From assembly GCF_042139015.1 (NCBI RefSeq), contig NZ_JBHIKY010000002.1, positions 1 to 64,000 on the forward strand: DNA of 64,000 bases, written 5' to 3'. The stretch's first letter is position 1; the number at the start of each line of letters is the position of its first letter. The position numbers were made by a program, and so were the translations under genes. The stretch is from JBHIKY01 sp042139015. Lineage in GTDB: Bacteria; Bacillota; Bacilli; Bacillales; Marinococcaceae. Under the pieces are notes generated by a model. That model was not told the DNA's origin. It ran no database searches and saw nothing but the letters and a program-made list of their open reading frames with translations. Below are positions 51,297 to 60,896 of this stretch, piece after piece.

Positions 51297-51565
51297 CGAT
51301 TCGCCACTCTGACTCTCTCTTCTCCGAGCCGGTCATAATCCTCTGGTGTGACCTGGACTTTAAGATGTCGGGAGAGGGCATCTTTCTTTTTTGCCGATGA
51401 AAAAGATTCTTCATCATTTGTGAGATAAGCGCCTCGGCCGTTTTTTTTACCTGAAGGGTCGATAAAAATGTCACCTTCCGGGCTTCTGACGACCCGGATT
51501 AATTGGTTCTTTGGTTTCATTTCCCCACTGACGATGCATTTACGCATCGGAACTTTCTTTTTCAC
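51293..51565 (-). CDS. ylxR: YlxR (RnpM-type RNA-binding protein)
   Basis: A 90-residue protein with VPMRKCIVSGEMKPKNQLIR and GKKNGRGAYL, the conserved YlxR motifs. Homologues in B. subtilis have been reported to bind RNase P RNA and to affect transcription. Translation starts at a GTG (51565) after GGAGAG. Coupled to ylxQ. Confidence 0.93.
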   Translation of the reverse strand: MKKKVPMRKCIVSGEMKPKNQLIRVVRSPEGDIFIDPSGKKNGRGAYLTNDEESFSSAKKKDALSRHLKVQVTPEDYDRLGEERVRVANR

Positions 51566-51593
51566 CTAACTTCTCTCCTTTATCGTTCAGCCG

Positions 51594-52757
51594 TTACTCC
51601 TCAGATAAGTCAGTTCCAGCATGGTCCCAATCCTGGGGAGAGCTTTCGAATTCCTCTTCCTCGAACGTGTCTGAAGGTGCATAGCGTCTTGCTTCTGCTT
51701 CCTGCTCATCATAAAGACCGAGCTCTTCTGCTTCTGACTGGCTTTTAATGTCAATTTTCCACCCTGTGAGCTTTGCAGCGAGTCTGGCATTCTGGCCACG
51801 CTTGCCGATGGCAAGTGACAGCTGATAGTCGGGAACTATAACAAGTGTGCTTTTTGTTTCTTCATTTACCTGCACATCAAGTACCTCTGAAGGACTTAAC
51901 GCATTTGAAATATATTCAAATACACTCTTGGAGTATTGCACAATGTCTATTTTTTCACCTTTGAGTTCATCTACTATCGCCTGTACTCGCTGTCCACGCT
52001 GCCCTACGCAGGATCCCACCGGATCAACATCAGCGTCTTCAGCGTAAACTGCAATTTTGGAACGGTCACCGGCTTCTCTTGCCACGGACCTGATTTCTAC
52101 TGTTCCGTCAAATATTTCCGGAACCTCCAGCTCAAAAAGACGTTTCAGCAGGCCGGGATGCGTTCGGGAAATCACGATCTGCGGCCCTTTAGTGGTTTTT
52201 TCTACTTTGGTAATATAGGCTTTTATCCGGTCATTATGCTTGTATGATTCATTAGGCATCTGTTCGCTCTGGGGAAGCAGGGCTTCGACCTTGCCGAGAT
52301 CGACATAAATAAAGCGATGGTCCTGACGCTGTACAATACCATTCATAATATCTTCTTCACGGTCAATGAAGTCCGAATAAATGATGCTTCGTTCTGCTTC
52401 ACGCACCCGCTGCGTAACGACCTGTTTTGCGGTCTGTGCTGCTATGCGACCAAAGTTTTTTGGAGTAACTTCAAGCTCCACGACATCATCGAGCTCATAA
52501 CTCGGGTTGATCTCTTTCGCTGATTCCATGGAAATTTCAAGGCGTGGATCAAATACTTCCTCTACAACTTCTTTTCTTGCAAATACTCGGATGCTGCCAT
52601 TATCACGATTGATGTCCACCCGTACATTCTGGGCCTGATTAAAATTGCGTTTATACGCTGAGATCAATGCAGCTTCAATCGCCTCAATAATGATCTCCTT
52701 TTCAATCCCTTTGTCAGTTTCGAGTGTATTCAATGCATCCATAAATTCACTGTTCAT
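51594..52757 (-). CDS. nusA: Transcription termination/antitermination factor NusA
   Basis: NusA binds RNA polymerase and RNA hairpins to promote pausing and termination. The 387-residue protein has an N-terminal polymerase-binding domain, an S1 domain (about 130-200), and two KH domains with VGSCVGQRGQRVQ and LAIGKRGQNARLA. The C-terminus is short and acidic, as in other Bacilli. ATG 52757 gives MNSEFMDAL, aligning with homologues; a TTG at 52763 is closer to the GGGGG ribosome binding site and is the alternative. Its own operon leader carries a terminator-like hairpin. Confidence 0.95.
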   Translation of the reverse strand: MNSEFMDALNTLETDKGIEKEIIIEAIEAALISAYKRNFNQAQNVRVDINRDNGSIRVFARKEVVEEVFDPRLEISMESAKEINPSYELDDVVELEVTPKNFGRIAAQTAKQVVTQRVREAERSIIYSDFIDREEDIMNGIVQRQDHRFIYVDLGKVEALLPQSEQMPNESYKHNDRIKAYITKVEKTTKGPQIVISRTHPGLLKRLFELEVPEIFDGTVEIRSVAREAGDRSKIAVYAEDADVDPVGSCVGQRGQRVQAIVDELKGEKIDIVQYSKSVFEYISNALSPSEVLDVQVNEETKSTLVIVPDYQLSLAIGKRGQNARLAAKLTGWKIDIKSQSEAEELGLYDEQEAEARRYAPSDTFEEEEFESSPQDWDHAGTDLSEE

Positions 52758-52799
52758 GGACAATATTTCCCCCTTCTTCTGCCGGCTGACGGCATCCTC

Positions 52800-53270
52800 T
52801 TAAAATTGAATGGCAAGGCGGGCTTTTGCCACTTTACTATATGGGAGCTGATAGGTGACTACTTTATGCTTCACTTTTACATCTATCTGCAGCAGGTCCC
52901 CGTCGAATGCAGTAAGACTTCCTTCAAATGCTTTTTCTCCATCAATTGGTTCATACGTCGTGACATAAACATGCTTTCCTACGGCACGGCGCAGATCTCT
53001 TTCTGTTTTTAAAGGCCTTTCTGCCCCAGGAGAAGATACTTCTAAATAATAAGCCCCCTGAACAGGGTCCTCCTTGTCAAGTTTTTCACTTAACTTTTCA
53101 CTGACAATTCCGCAGTCTTCTATATCCACGCCGTTTTCTCCATCAATAAAAATTCGGAGAAACCAGTTTTTTCCTTCTTTTTTATATTCAGTTTCTACTA
53201 ATTCTAGATTCATTTCAGCTAATATCGGTTCAACGAGCCTTGCAGCCGTTTCCTTCATGTTCGAACTCAT
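52800..53270 (-). CDS. rimP: Ribosome maturation factor RimP
   Basis: RimP assists 30S assembly. The 156-residue protein has the N-terminal VEPILAEMNLELVETEYKKE segment, DCGIVSEKLSEKLD and LEVSSPGAERPL, typical of the family. It is the first gene of the nusA-infB operon. GGAGG precedes the ATG. The leader of about 120 nt contains the perfect hairpin at 53337-53364. Confidence 0.95.
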   Translation of the reverse strand: MSSNMKETAARLVEPILAEMNLELVETEYKKEGKNWFLRIFIDGENGVDIEDCGIVSEKLSEKLDKEDPVQGAYYLEVSSPGAERPLKTERDLRRAVGKHVYVTTYEPIDGEKAFEGSLTAFDGDLLQIDVKVKHKVVTYQLPYSKVAKARLAIQF

Positions 53271-53336
53271 CTTCTGCCTCCTTCTTCAGCGGTTGCCAGC
53301 TTATTCGCATAACAGGAAATCTTTGTTAGGACAAAC

Positions 53337-53364
53337 GAAAGAGTGGGTAGGAACCCACTCTTTC
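53337..53364 (-). terminator. Leader hairpin of the rimP-nusA operon, possible attenuator
   Basis: GAAAGAGTGGGT (53337-53348) and ACCCACTCTTTC (53353-53364) form a perfect 12-bp stem with a 4-nt loop. The following TTTCGTTTG tract on the minus strand is interrupted. A promoter candidate lies upstream of the hairpin, so it would be transcribed in the leader. It may alternatively end polC transcripts. Confidence 0.65.
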
Positions 53365-53398
53365 CACCTCGTACTATTCATCACGTTTCTCCATAGAA

Positions 53399-53427
53399 AT
53401 ACTACCACAGTCTGCCAATTAATGCAA
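53399..53427 (-). promoter_or_regulatory. Candidate promoter of the rimP-nusA operon
   Basis: TTGCAT (53427-53422), 17-bp spacer, TAGTAT (53404-53399) preceded by TGG, giving an extended -10 character. It is located between the polC stop and the leader hairpin. Confidence 0.5.
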
Positions 53428-53464
53428 CAAAGCGCGGTTCTGCACCTGCTGTGAAGCATGTTCC

Positions 53465-56400
53465 CTAAAAAAGTGAAAGCTGGTTTGAATCAGGCAGACC
53501 TTCCAGGCAGCCATGAAGATCAAGATGTTCAATTACAGTTTTAGTTGCTTTGCTGCGCTGCTGCAAATCCTCTTTCGATAAAAATTCCCCGTCTTTACGA
53601 GCAGAAACGATATTATGGGCAGCGTTCGTTCCCACACCGTCCAGCGCATTAAACGGAGGAATTAAAGACTCTCCGTCTACTACAAATTCCACTGCCTCCG
53701 AACGGTAAAGATCGACCTTTTGGAAAGTATATCCTCTCTCGCACATTTCTAAGGCAAGCTCAAGAACCGTAACAAGATTTTTTTCTTTCGGAGAAGCCTC
53801 GAGTCCTTTCACTTGAATCTCTTCAATTCTGGAACGGATCGATGTTCCTCCTTTTGTCATAACCGCTAAATCGAAGTCAGCTGCACGGACCGTAAAATAA
53901 GCAGCATAAAATAATATCGGGTGATGAACTTTGAAATAGGCGATACGAACAGCCATTAATACATAGGCAGAAGCATGGGCTTTCGGAAACATGTATTTAA
54001 TCTTTAAGCATGATTGAATATACCAGTCCGGCACTCCGTGGTTTTTCATTTCATCAATCCAGGCTTGTTCGAGTCCTCTTCCTTTTCTTACAAACTCCAT
54101 AATCTTAAATGCGAGGGAGTGCTCCACTCCTTTATAAATTAGATATACCATAATGTCATCACGGCAGCCGATTACATCTTTAAGCACACAAGTACCACTC
54201 TGGATAAGCTCCTGTGCATTGCCAAGCCAGACGTCGGCGCCATGAGACAGGCCGGAAATCTGGACAAGTTCAGAAAACGTACTTGGGTTGGTTTCCTCCA
54301 GCATCTGCCTAACAAAACGGGTACCAAATTCCGGAATCCCGTAAGTTCCCGTTTTACACATAATCTGTTCGGGCGTGACTCCCAATACTTCCGGTCCGCT
54401 GAAGATTTTCATAACATCTGGATCAGCGGTAGGGATAGTCATCGGATCAATTCCACTTAAATCCTGGAGCATGCGGATAACAGTTGGATCATCGTGGCCG
54501 AGTATATCAAGCTTCAGCAGATTGTCGTGAATAGAGTGGAAGTCAAAATGAGTCGTCTTCCATTCAGACCCTTTATCATCTGCAGGAAATTGAATCGGGC
54601 AAAAATCATGGATATCATATTCATCCGGTACGACAATAATGCCGCCGGGGTGTTGACCAGTAGTACGTTTCACGCCGGTGCAGCCAGAAACAAGCCTGTC
54701 GATCTCCGCACCTCGGTAATGAAACTCATGATCTGCCTGATAGCCTTTCACAAATCCGTACGCAGTTTTTTCTGCAACCGTACCAATTGTTCCGGCACGG
54801 TAGACGCTGTCTTCTCCAAACAATTCCTTCGTATAATTATGGGCGCGTGGTTGATATTCTCCAGAGAAATTCAAATCAATATCCGGAACTTTATCTCCCT
54901 TAAACCCGAGAAACGTTTCAAACGGAATATCCTGGCCGTCTTTAACATATTTCGTTCCGCATTTTTCACAGTCCTTATCAGGAAGGTCATATCCTGACCC
55001 TACAGAACCATCATCAAAAAAGTAAGAATGGCGGCAGGACGGACATACGTAGTGAGGCGGAAGCGGGTTTACCTCCGTTATTTCAGTCATCGTTGCCACA
55101 AATGAAGAACCGACCGATCCCCGTGACCCAACAAGGTAGCCGTCATTTAACGATTTCTTCACAAGCTTTTGGGAAATGAGGTAAATAACTGCAAATCCAT
55201 GACCAATAATGCTTTCGAGTTCCTTATCGAGTCTTTTTTCCACAAGCTCCGGAAGGGGGTCCCCGTAAAGACCTTTGGCGCGTTTGTAGCACATATCCCT
55301 GATTTCCTGGTCAGACCCTTCAATGTTAGGTGTATATAATTTATCAGGAATAGGATGAATTTCTTCAATCGCATCTGCAATCGCACGCGTGTTTGTTACG
55401 ACGACTTCCTTTGCTTTTTCATTCCCTAAGAAGGAAAAACATTCCAGCATTTCTGTTGTCGATTTAAAGTGAACCCTGGGGAGGGTCTGCTTGTTTAATG
55501 GATTGGCACCGCCCTGGGAGGCAATTAAAATCTTCCGGTAATCATAGTCCTGCGGATCTATATAGTGAGCATTTCCAGTCGCAACAACCGGCTTCCCGAG
55601 TTCTTCACCCAGTGCTGTAATTTTTCTTAAAATATCTAGTACAGCATCTTCTCCACGCACCAATTCTTTTTCTACAAGATGAGCATAATTCTCCGGAGGC
55701 TGAATCTCCAGGTAATCATAAAATTGAGCTGCTTCCTTCGCTTCGTCTGCAGATTTTTGCATCATCGTTTCAAACACTTCGCCTTTATCACAGGCAGAGC
55801 CGACCAGCAGGCCTTCCCGGTGCTTTTGCAGCTTTGACCGCGGAATCCGTGGATTACGGAAAAAGTAATTTAAATGGGACATCGAAACGAGTTGATACAG
55901 ATTTTTTAAACCTTCCTGAGTTGTTGCCAGCAGGGTACAGTGCGACGGGCGCAGCCGGTGAAAATCTCCCTGTCCCATGTTGTCATTTAATTGATGATGG
56001 CTCGAAATTCCTTTTTCAATGGCATCTTTCACCATCTTCCAGAGCAGGTAACCTGTAGCTTCCGCATCGTAAATAGCCCGGTGATGGCTGACAAGCTCGA
56101 TGTCAAACACTTTACACAGTGAATTTAACCGGTGGTTCTTCAAATTAGGATATAAGAAACGGCCAAGCTCAAGAGTATCAATAACCGGATTTTCTGCAGC
56201 CGCTTTATTTATCTTCTTATAACCTTCATTTAAGAAACCCATGTCAAAACTTGCGTTATGTGCAACGAGAATCGAATCCTTCGCAAACGCTTCAAAATCC
56301 TGAAGCACGTCACCGATTTCCGGAGCACCTTCGAGCTGGTCATCAGTAATGCCTGTCAATTCAATAATGGTGTTGGAAAGCTTTTCATGAGGATCAGCAA

Positions 56401-57766
56401 ATGATTCGAACCGATCAATGATCTCACCATCCTTAATTTTTACCGCAGCAAGCTCAATGATCGTATCATAGACTACAGACAGTCCTGTAGTTTCTACGTC
56501 AAAAACAACATATGTGTCTCCATAGAGCTCCCGCTCCGACTCGTTGTAAGCAATTGGAACTCCATCATCAACGAGGTTTGCCTCCATTCCAAACAATACT
56601 TTTATTCCATGCTTTTTAGAAGCGTTGTAGGCTTCCGGAAATGACTGTACCACTCCATGATCTGTAATTGCTACTGCAGAGTGTCCCCATTTCGAAGCCT
56701 GCTCCACATATTCGGACGCATTTGCAATCGCATCCATCTGGCTCATGACAGTATGCGTGTGAAGCTCAACTCTCTTATTCTCTTCGGGCTCATCATCTGA
56801 ACGAATTTCAGGCTGAATTTGAATGACATCGTTTGCGATCATAACGAGATCGCGGACAAAAGTGTCGTTTTGGACTCCTCCTCTTACCTTCAGCCACATT
56901 CCTTTTTTTATCGCTTGAAAATTCGGAACATCCTCTTTATCTCTTGAAAACATTTTAACGAGAATCGAATCCGTATAATCAGTGATTTTAAAAGTCAACA
57001 GTGTGCGTCCGCTCCGCAGCTCTCTCGTCTCAGCTTCAAACACATATCCTTGAATCGTTATTCTTCTTTCTTCTTCCTGAATTGTTTCAATCGATAGAGG
57101 TTCGTCTTTAATTGGATATCCTATTTTTAATGTCTCACCGCCGTCGCGCTGTTCAGATTGTTTTTCCAGCTTCTTTTTTTCCATCATTGCTTCAATTACT
57201 TTGGACTGATCTTCCTTCTTTTTCTTTTCTTCAAAAGCCGTTTTTTCTTCCTCAGAAGTTTTCACAGCCATTTCCAAAGTGCAGGCAGGAAATCCAAATG
57301 ATTGAAGAATGACGTTGAGCGGTTCCTGAAGGCGTCTGTTCAGAGAAGCACCTTCTGTTTCATTTTTACAGGTGATAATTAATTTATTTCCTTCGACCTG
57401 TGGAGTACCACCGTTTAGGCGCTGACGCAAAAATGGAGCGGTCCCGTCTAATTTCGTTATGACGGCAGGCCAGTATTCTTCTATTCGATTTAATGGCATC
57501 GGTTCAGAAGTATATTCTATGGAAAAATCAACGCTGCTGATACTTGAAAAGCTGGCAGTAAGCCGCTCCTGCAGCATCAAAAATACGGAAAATGGAAGAT
57601 GATTATCCAGCTGAAAATGAAAATGCCACTTTTGTTCTTTTCTCCATATGGACAGCTTTAAAATCTTTCCGCCCTTTAAGTATTGGTGAACTGTATCCTC
57701 TGGTATCATTAATTGTTCTAAAAGAAGTTGAAACCTTTCTTCTCTCGTTTGCTTCTCTGCATTCAC
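53465..57766 (-). CDS. polC: DNA polymerase III alpha subunit PolC
   Basis: PolC is the main replicative polymerase with built-in proofreading in low-GC Gram-positives. The 1433-residue protein has, in order, an N-terminal tau-interacting region, an OB fold, a PHP domain (RVELHTHTVMSQMDA), a DnaQ-type exonuclease inserted in PHP (VVFDVETTGLSVVYD, near 420), the catalytic core with a zinc-binding module (CPSCRH...CEKCGTKY), PDIDLNFSGEYQ, and HhH/OB elements at the end. Translation starts at GTG (57766) after AGGAGGGG. Confidence 0.98.
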   Translation of the reverse strand: MNAEKQTREERFQLLLEQLMIPEDTVHQYLKGGKILKLSIWRKEQKWHFHFQLDNHLPFSVFLMLQERLTASFSSISSVDFSIEYTSEPMPLNRIEEYWPAVITKLDGTAPFLRQRLNGGTPQVEGNKLIITCKNETEGASLNRRLQEPLNVILQSFGFPACTLEMAVKTSEEEKTAFEEKKKKEDQSKVIEAMMEKKKLEKQSEQRDGGETLKIGYPIKDEPLSIETIQEEERRITIQGYVFEAETRELRSGRTLLTFKITDYTDSILVKMFSRDKEDVPNFQAIKKGMWLKVRGGVQNDTFVRDLVMIANDVIQIQPEIRSDDEPEENKRVELHTHTVMSQMDAIANASEYVEQASKWGHSAVAITDHGVVQSFPEAYNASKKHGIKVLFGMEANLVDDGVPIAYNESERELYGDTYVVFDVETTGLSVVYDTIIELAAVKIKDGEIIDRFESFADPHEKLSNTIIELTGITDDQLEGAPEIGDVLQDFEAFAKDSILVAHNASFDMGFLNEGYKKINKAAAENPVIDTLELGRFLYPNLKNHRLNSLCKVFDIELVSHHRAIYDAEATGYLLWKMVKDAIEKGISSHHQLNDNMGQGDFHRLRPSHCTLLATTQEGLKNLYQLVSMSHLNYFFRNPRIPRSKLQKHREGLLVGSACDKGEVFETMMQKSADEAKEAAQFYDYLEIQPPENYAHLVEKELVRGEDAVLDILRKITALGEELGKPVVATGNAHYIDPQDYDYRKILIASQGGANPLNKQTLPRVHFKSTTEMLECFSFLGNEKAKEVVVTNTRAIADAIEEIHPIPDKLYTPNIEGSDQEIRDMCYKRAKGLYGDPLPELVEKRLDKELESIIGHGFAVIYLISQKLVKKSLNDGYLVGSRGSVGSSFVATMTEITEVNPLPPHYVCPSCRHSYFFDDGSVGSGYDLPDKDCEKCGTKYVKDGQDIPFETFLGFKGDKVPDIDLNFSGEYQPRAHNYTKELFGEDSVYRAGTIGTVAEKTAYGFVKGYQADHEFHYRGAEIDRLVSGCTGVKRTTGQHPGGIIVVPDEYDIHDFCPIQFPADDKGSEWKTTHFDFHSIHDNLLKLDILGHDDPTVIRMLQDLSGIDPMTIPTADPDVMKIFSGPEVLGVTPEQIMCKTGTYGIPEFGTRFVRQMLEETNPSTFSELVQISGLSHGADVWLGNAQELIQSGTCVLKDVIGCRDDIMVYLIYKGVEHSLAFKIMEFVRKGRGLEQAWIDEMKNHGVPDWYIQSCLKIKYMFPKAHASAYVLMAVRIAYFKVHHPILFYAAYFTVRAADFDLAVMTKGGTSIRSRIEEIQVKGLEASPKEKNLVTVLELALEMCERGYTFQKVDLYRSEAVEFVVDGESLIPPFNALDGVGTNAAHNIVSARKDGEFLSKEDLQQRSKATKTVIEHLDLHGCLEGLPDSNQLSLF

Positions 57767-57797
57767 AGCAGCCCCTCCTAACGTGCAAGGAAATAAG

Positions 57798-57836
57798 AAT
57801 GAGGCTTATCAACATTCGCATGGAGACAGCCTCATT
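57798..57836 (-). terminator. proS terminator
   Basis: AATGAGGCT (57798-57806) and AGCCTCATT (57828-57836) form a 9-bp stem with a 21-nt loop just after proS. The T-tail is short (CTTATTTC). Confidence 0.6.
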
Positions 57837-57844
57837 TATATTAA

Positions 57845-59557
57845 CTATACTAATTTCTCAAACGTTTTCTGTAAATACTCGATCAGTGAGTCCACTTGGA
57901 TTTCCTCTACTTCGCCGCCCCGCCGTATTTTCACTTCCACGACACCTTGAGCTGCCTTTTTTCCACAAGCAATGCGTACCGGAAGTCCGATTAAATCGGA
58001 ATCCTTAAATTTTACTCCTGCGCGCTCTTTCCGGTCATCAAATAACACGTCATATCCTTTTGTGCGTAATAATTCATACAGCTCTTCGCCGAGCTTTACT
58101 TGTTCCTCTTGTTTTGTGTTTAAAATTAACAGGTGCAGGTCAAAAGGAGCAACAGATTTCGGCCATATTAAGCCGTTTTCATCATGATTCTGCTCAATGA
58201 CTGCTGCGATGGTCCTGCTGACACCAATTCCATAGCAGCCCATAATAATCGGATTTGAACGCCCATTCTCATCAAGAAAGGAGGCGCCGAGCGCTTCGCT
58301 GTATTTCGTCCCAAGCTTAAAGACATGTCCTACTTCAATACCTTTTGCAAATCGGTAAGTGCCTTTCCCATCAGGGGCAGCATCACCCTCCTGTACTATG
58401 CGCAGGTCCATAAACCGGTTCACTTGAAAGTCGCGGCCTGGATGTACATTCTGAAAATGCTTGTCTGCTTCATTTGCACCGCAGACCGCCGCATTTAAAC
58501 TCTTGACTGCAAAATCGGCAATAATCTCTACATGCTCCGGTGCATTTACCGGACCTATAAATCCAGGCTCAGTCCCCATTACCTGCTGGACCGTCTCTTG
58601 ATCCGCAAGCTCAGCATGCATCTCTCCGAAGGCGTTCGCAACTTTAATTTCGTTAATCTCATGATCTCCCCGGCAAATAACAAGCACTGGTTGTTCATTT
58701 ACGATAAAAAGAAGTGATTTAAGAAGTTTTGAAGGATCCTGCCCCAGATAATTACTAACTTCTTTTATTGTTTTCATTGCTGGCGTCTCTGTCGTGGAGA
58801 GCAGCTTTTCGGCAGGATCGGCTTTTTTGTAATTGTCAGGCACTGCAGCAATTTCAAGGTTGGCCGCATAATCAGATGCGTCAGAATAGGCAATCGTATC
58901 TTCGCCAATAGCGGACAGCACCATGAATTCATGCGTTCCTCCATTCCCGCCAATTGCACCGGCATCAGCTTCTACTGCACGATAATCAAGACCGCACCTG
59001 GTAAAGATGGCAGAGTACGCTTGATACATTGCCTGATAGTTTTTATCCAGACCTTCTTCATCTGCATCAAAAGAATAAGCATCTTTCATTATAAACTCGC
59101 GAGATCGAAGCACCCCGAACCGTGGTCGTCTCTCATCACGGTATTTTGTTTGGATCTGATATAAATTCATTGGCAGTTTTTTGTAGGAAGTAACTTCATC
59201 CCGCACCAGGCTCGTAATAACCTCCTCGTGGGTGGCGCCTAATACGAAATCACGCTCATGCCTGTCTTTTAATCTCATGAGTTCTGGTCCCATATCAGTA
59301 TATCGCCCGGATTCCTGCCATAGTTCTGCCGGCTGGATTGCAGGCATAAGCATTTCCTGCCCGCCGGCTGCATCCATCTCATCTCTTACAATTTCTTCCA
59401 CCTTACGCAGCACTCGTTTTCCGAGCGGGAGGTAGGAATAGACCCCGGAAGCTGTCTGCCGGATCAGGCCGGCGCGCAGCATAAGCTGGTGGCTGGCAAT
59501 GTCCGCCCCCTGCGGAACATCCCGCATCGTCGGACTGAAAAACAATTGCTGTCTCAT
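57845..59557 (-). CDS. proS: Prolyl-tRNA synthetase
   Basis: A class II synthetase of 570 residues, bacterial type with an editing (INS) domain between motifs 2 and 3 (about 225-405). Motif 2 is present in RYRDERRPRFGVLRSREF and motif 3 in CYGIGVSRTIAAVIE, with a C-terminal anticodon-binding domain. GAGGGTTC precedes the ATG. No T-box leader is visible in the 65-bp gap after rseP, so it is not controlled by uncharged tRNA at this position. Confidence 0.97.
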   Translation of the reverse strand: MRQQLFFSPTMRDVPQGADIASHQLMLRAGLIRQTASGVYSYLPLGKRVLRKVEEIVRDEMDAAGGQEMLMPAIQPAELWQESGRYTDMGPELMRLKDRHERDFVLGATHEEVITSLVRDEVTSYKKLPMNLYQIQTKYRDERRPRFGVLRSREFIMKDAYSFDADEEGLDKNYQAMYQAYSAIFTRCGLDYRAVEADAGAIGGNGGTHEFMVLSAIGEDTIAYSDASDYAANLEIAAVPDNYKKADPAEKLLSTTETPAMKTIKEVSNYLGQDPSKLLKSLLFIVNEQPVLVICRGDHEINEIKVANAFGEMHAELADQETVQQVMGTEPGFIGPVNAPEHVEIIADFAVKSLNAAVCGANEADKHFQNVHPGRDFQVNRFMDLRIVQEGDAAPDGKGTYRFAKGIEVGHVFKLGTKYSEALGASFLDENGRSNPIIMGCYGIGVSRTIAAVIEQNHDENGLIWPKSVAPFDLHLLILNTKQEEQVKLGEELYELLRTKGYDVLFDDRKERAGVKFKDSDLIGLPVRIACGKKAAQGVVEVKIRRGGEVEEIQVDSLIEYLQKTFEKLV

Positions 59558-59581
59558 AAATATTTGAACCCTCTTTCTATA

Positions 59582-59611
59582 AGAAAAAGCGCAAACGCTC
59601 TGCGCTTTTTT
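59582..59611 (-). terminator. rseP terminator
   Basis: AAAAAGCGCA (59584-59593) and TGCGCTTTTT (59601-59610) form a perfect 10-bp stem between rseP and proS. Confidence 0.88.
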
Positions 59612-59621
59612 GCTTCGTTGA

Positions 59622-60884
59622 TTATAAGAAAAATTGGTTAATATCGTTCCAGGTAACTACGAGCATTAATAAAAACAGTAAAGCAAATCCGACAAAATGC
59701 ACGAGTCCTTCTTTCTGAGGATCAATCGGCTTTCCGCGCACTGCCTCTAAACCGATAAAGATGAGTCTTCCCCCGTCAAGTGCCGGCAATGGAAGCAGAT
59801 TTACAATTCCAAGGTTGACACTCAGCATCGCTGCCCATTGAAGCAGCAGTATCATTCCAAGAGACTGAACCTCCCCGGTCGCGCTGTATATTCCAACCGG
59901 ACCCGATAAATAATCCAGCGAAAATTCACCAGTAATGATCATGCCAAGTACATCAAAAATGAGCACTGTCACCTCATAGACCTGCACAGCCCCAAATTCC
60001 ACCGCTTCTAACGGTGAATGGGTTGTCGTAACATTGGCACCGATGAATCCGAATTCACGATCCGCGTTTTCATCATAATTTCTTTCCGGCGTGACTGGGA
60101 TCGTCATTGATTCTCCGTCGCGCACTATTTGAAAATCGATTTCTTCCTCCGGATATTCCTGAATCGCCCGCGTCATTTCTTCCCAGTCAGAGACCTCCTG
60201 ACCGGCAATTGAACGGACTTCATCGCCTTCTCTAAGTCCGGCCTCTTCAGCAGCTCCGCCGTCAGTCAGCTCCCCAAGTGATGCGTCAGGCTGCGGCACC
60301 CCGTTAATCATGCCAAAAGCAAATAATAATACAAATGCAAGCAGAAAATTCATCAGCGGTCCTGCAAAAATGGCAAGTGCCTTCTGCCCCGGCTTTTTAG
60401 ATCCAAACTGCCGGTCGAGCGGCGCAATCTGCTCTGGTTTTTCATCCAGAACAAGCTCGCATTTCTCATGAACCTGGTAGGTTTTCAGCCCTGCTTCATC
60501 ATCTGAATAGGCCTGTACATATAAATCTTTTTCCAGGTCGATTCTTTCCACAGAAACTACTTTCGCTTCTGGGTGTTTTGATTTATTGTTTACGATAATT
60601 CTACTGACCTGATCCATTTGATCAAACACAAGCCCGACTTCATAGCCGGGCTTGATCTGCACGGCTTCCGGTTCTTCTCCTGCCATTCTTACAAAACCGC
60701 CGAGCGGTAAAAGACGCAGGGTATATACTGTTTCATTTTTCTTAGTCGAAAATATTTTCGGTCCGAACCCTATCGCAAATTCTCGGCACAAAATACCTGC
60801 TTTTTTCGCAAAATATAAATGTCCCCATTCGTGGACAGCCACGAGTACTCCAAATATTATAATAATCGCTATAAATGTATCCAA
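59622..60884 (-). CDS. rseP: Site-2 zinc metalloprotease RseP/RasP
   Basis: This intramembrane protease cleaves anti-sigma factors and leftover signal peptides. The 420-residue protein has the HEWGH zinc motif (18-22) in the first membrane helix, a PDZ domain (about 200-270, GLREGDEVRSI), and the second catalytic motif NLLPLPALDGGRL in a C-terminal helix. The region at about 80-170 is acidic and longer than a bare PDZ linker. Translation starts at TTG (60884) with AAGGTG upstream. It follows dxr by 12 bp. Confidence 0.95.
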   Translation of the reverse strand: MDTFIAIIIIFGVLVAVHEWGHLYFAKKAGILCREFAIGFGPKIFSTKKNETVYTLRLLPLGGFVRMAGEEPEAVQIKPGYEVGLVFDQMDQVSRIIVNNKSKHPEAKVVSVERIDLEKDLYVQAYSDDEAGLKTYQVHEKCELVLDEKPEQIAPLDRQFGSKKPGQKALAIFAGPLMNFLLAFVLLFAFGMINGVPQPDASLGELTDGGAAEEAGLREGDEVRSIAGQEVSDWEEMTRAIQEYPEEEIDFQIVRDGESMTIPVTPERNYDENADREFGFIGANVTTTHSPLEAVEFGAVQVYEVTVLIFDVLGMIITGEFSLDYLSGPVGIYSATGEVQSLGMILLLQWAAMLSVNLGIVNLLPLPALDGGRLIFIGLEAVRGKPIDPQKEGLVHFVGFALLFLLMLVVTWNDINQFFL

Positions 60885-60896
60885 CGTTTTTCACCT

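Noticed and set aside
57767..57844. T-box or other riboswitch near proS
   Set aside because: Neither this gap nor the 65-bp gap upstream of proS has room or motifs for a T-box.
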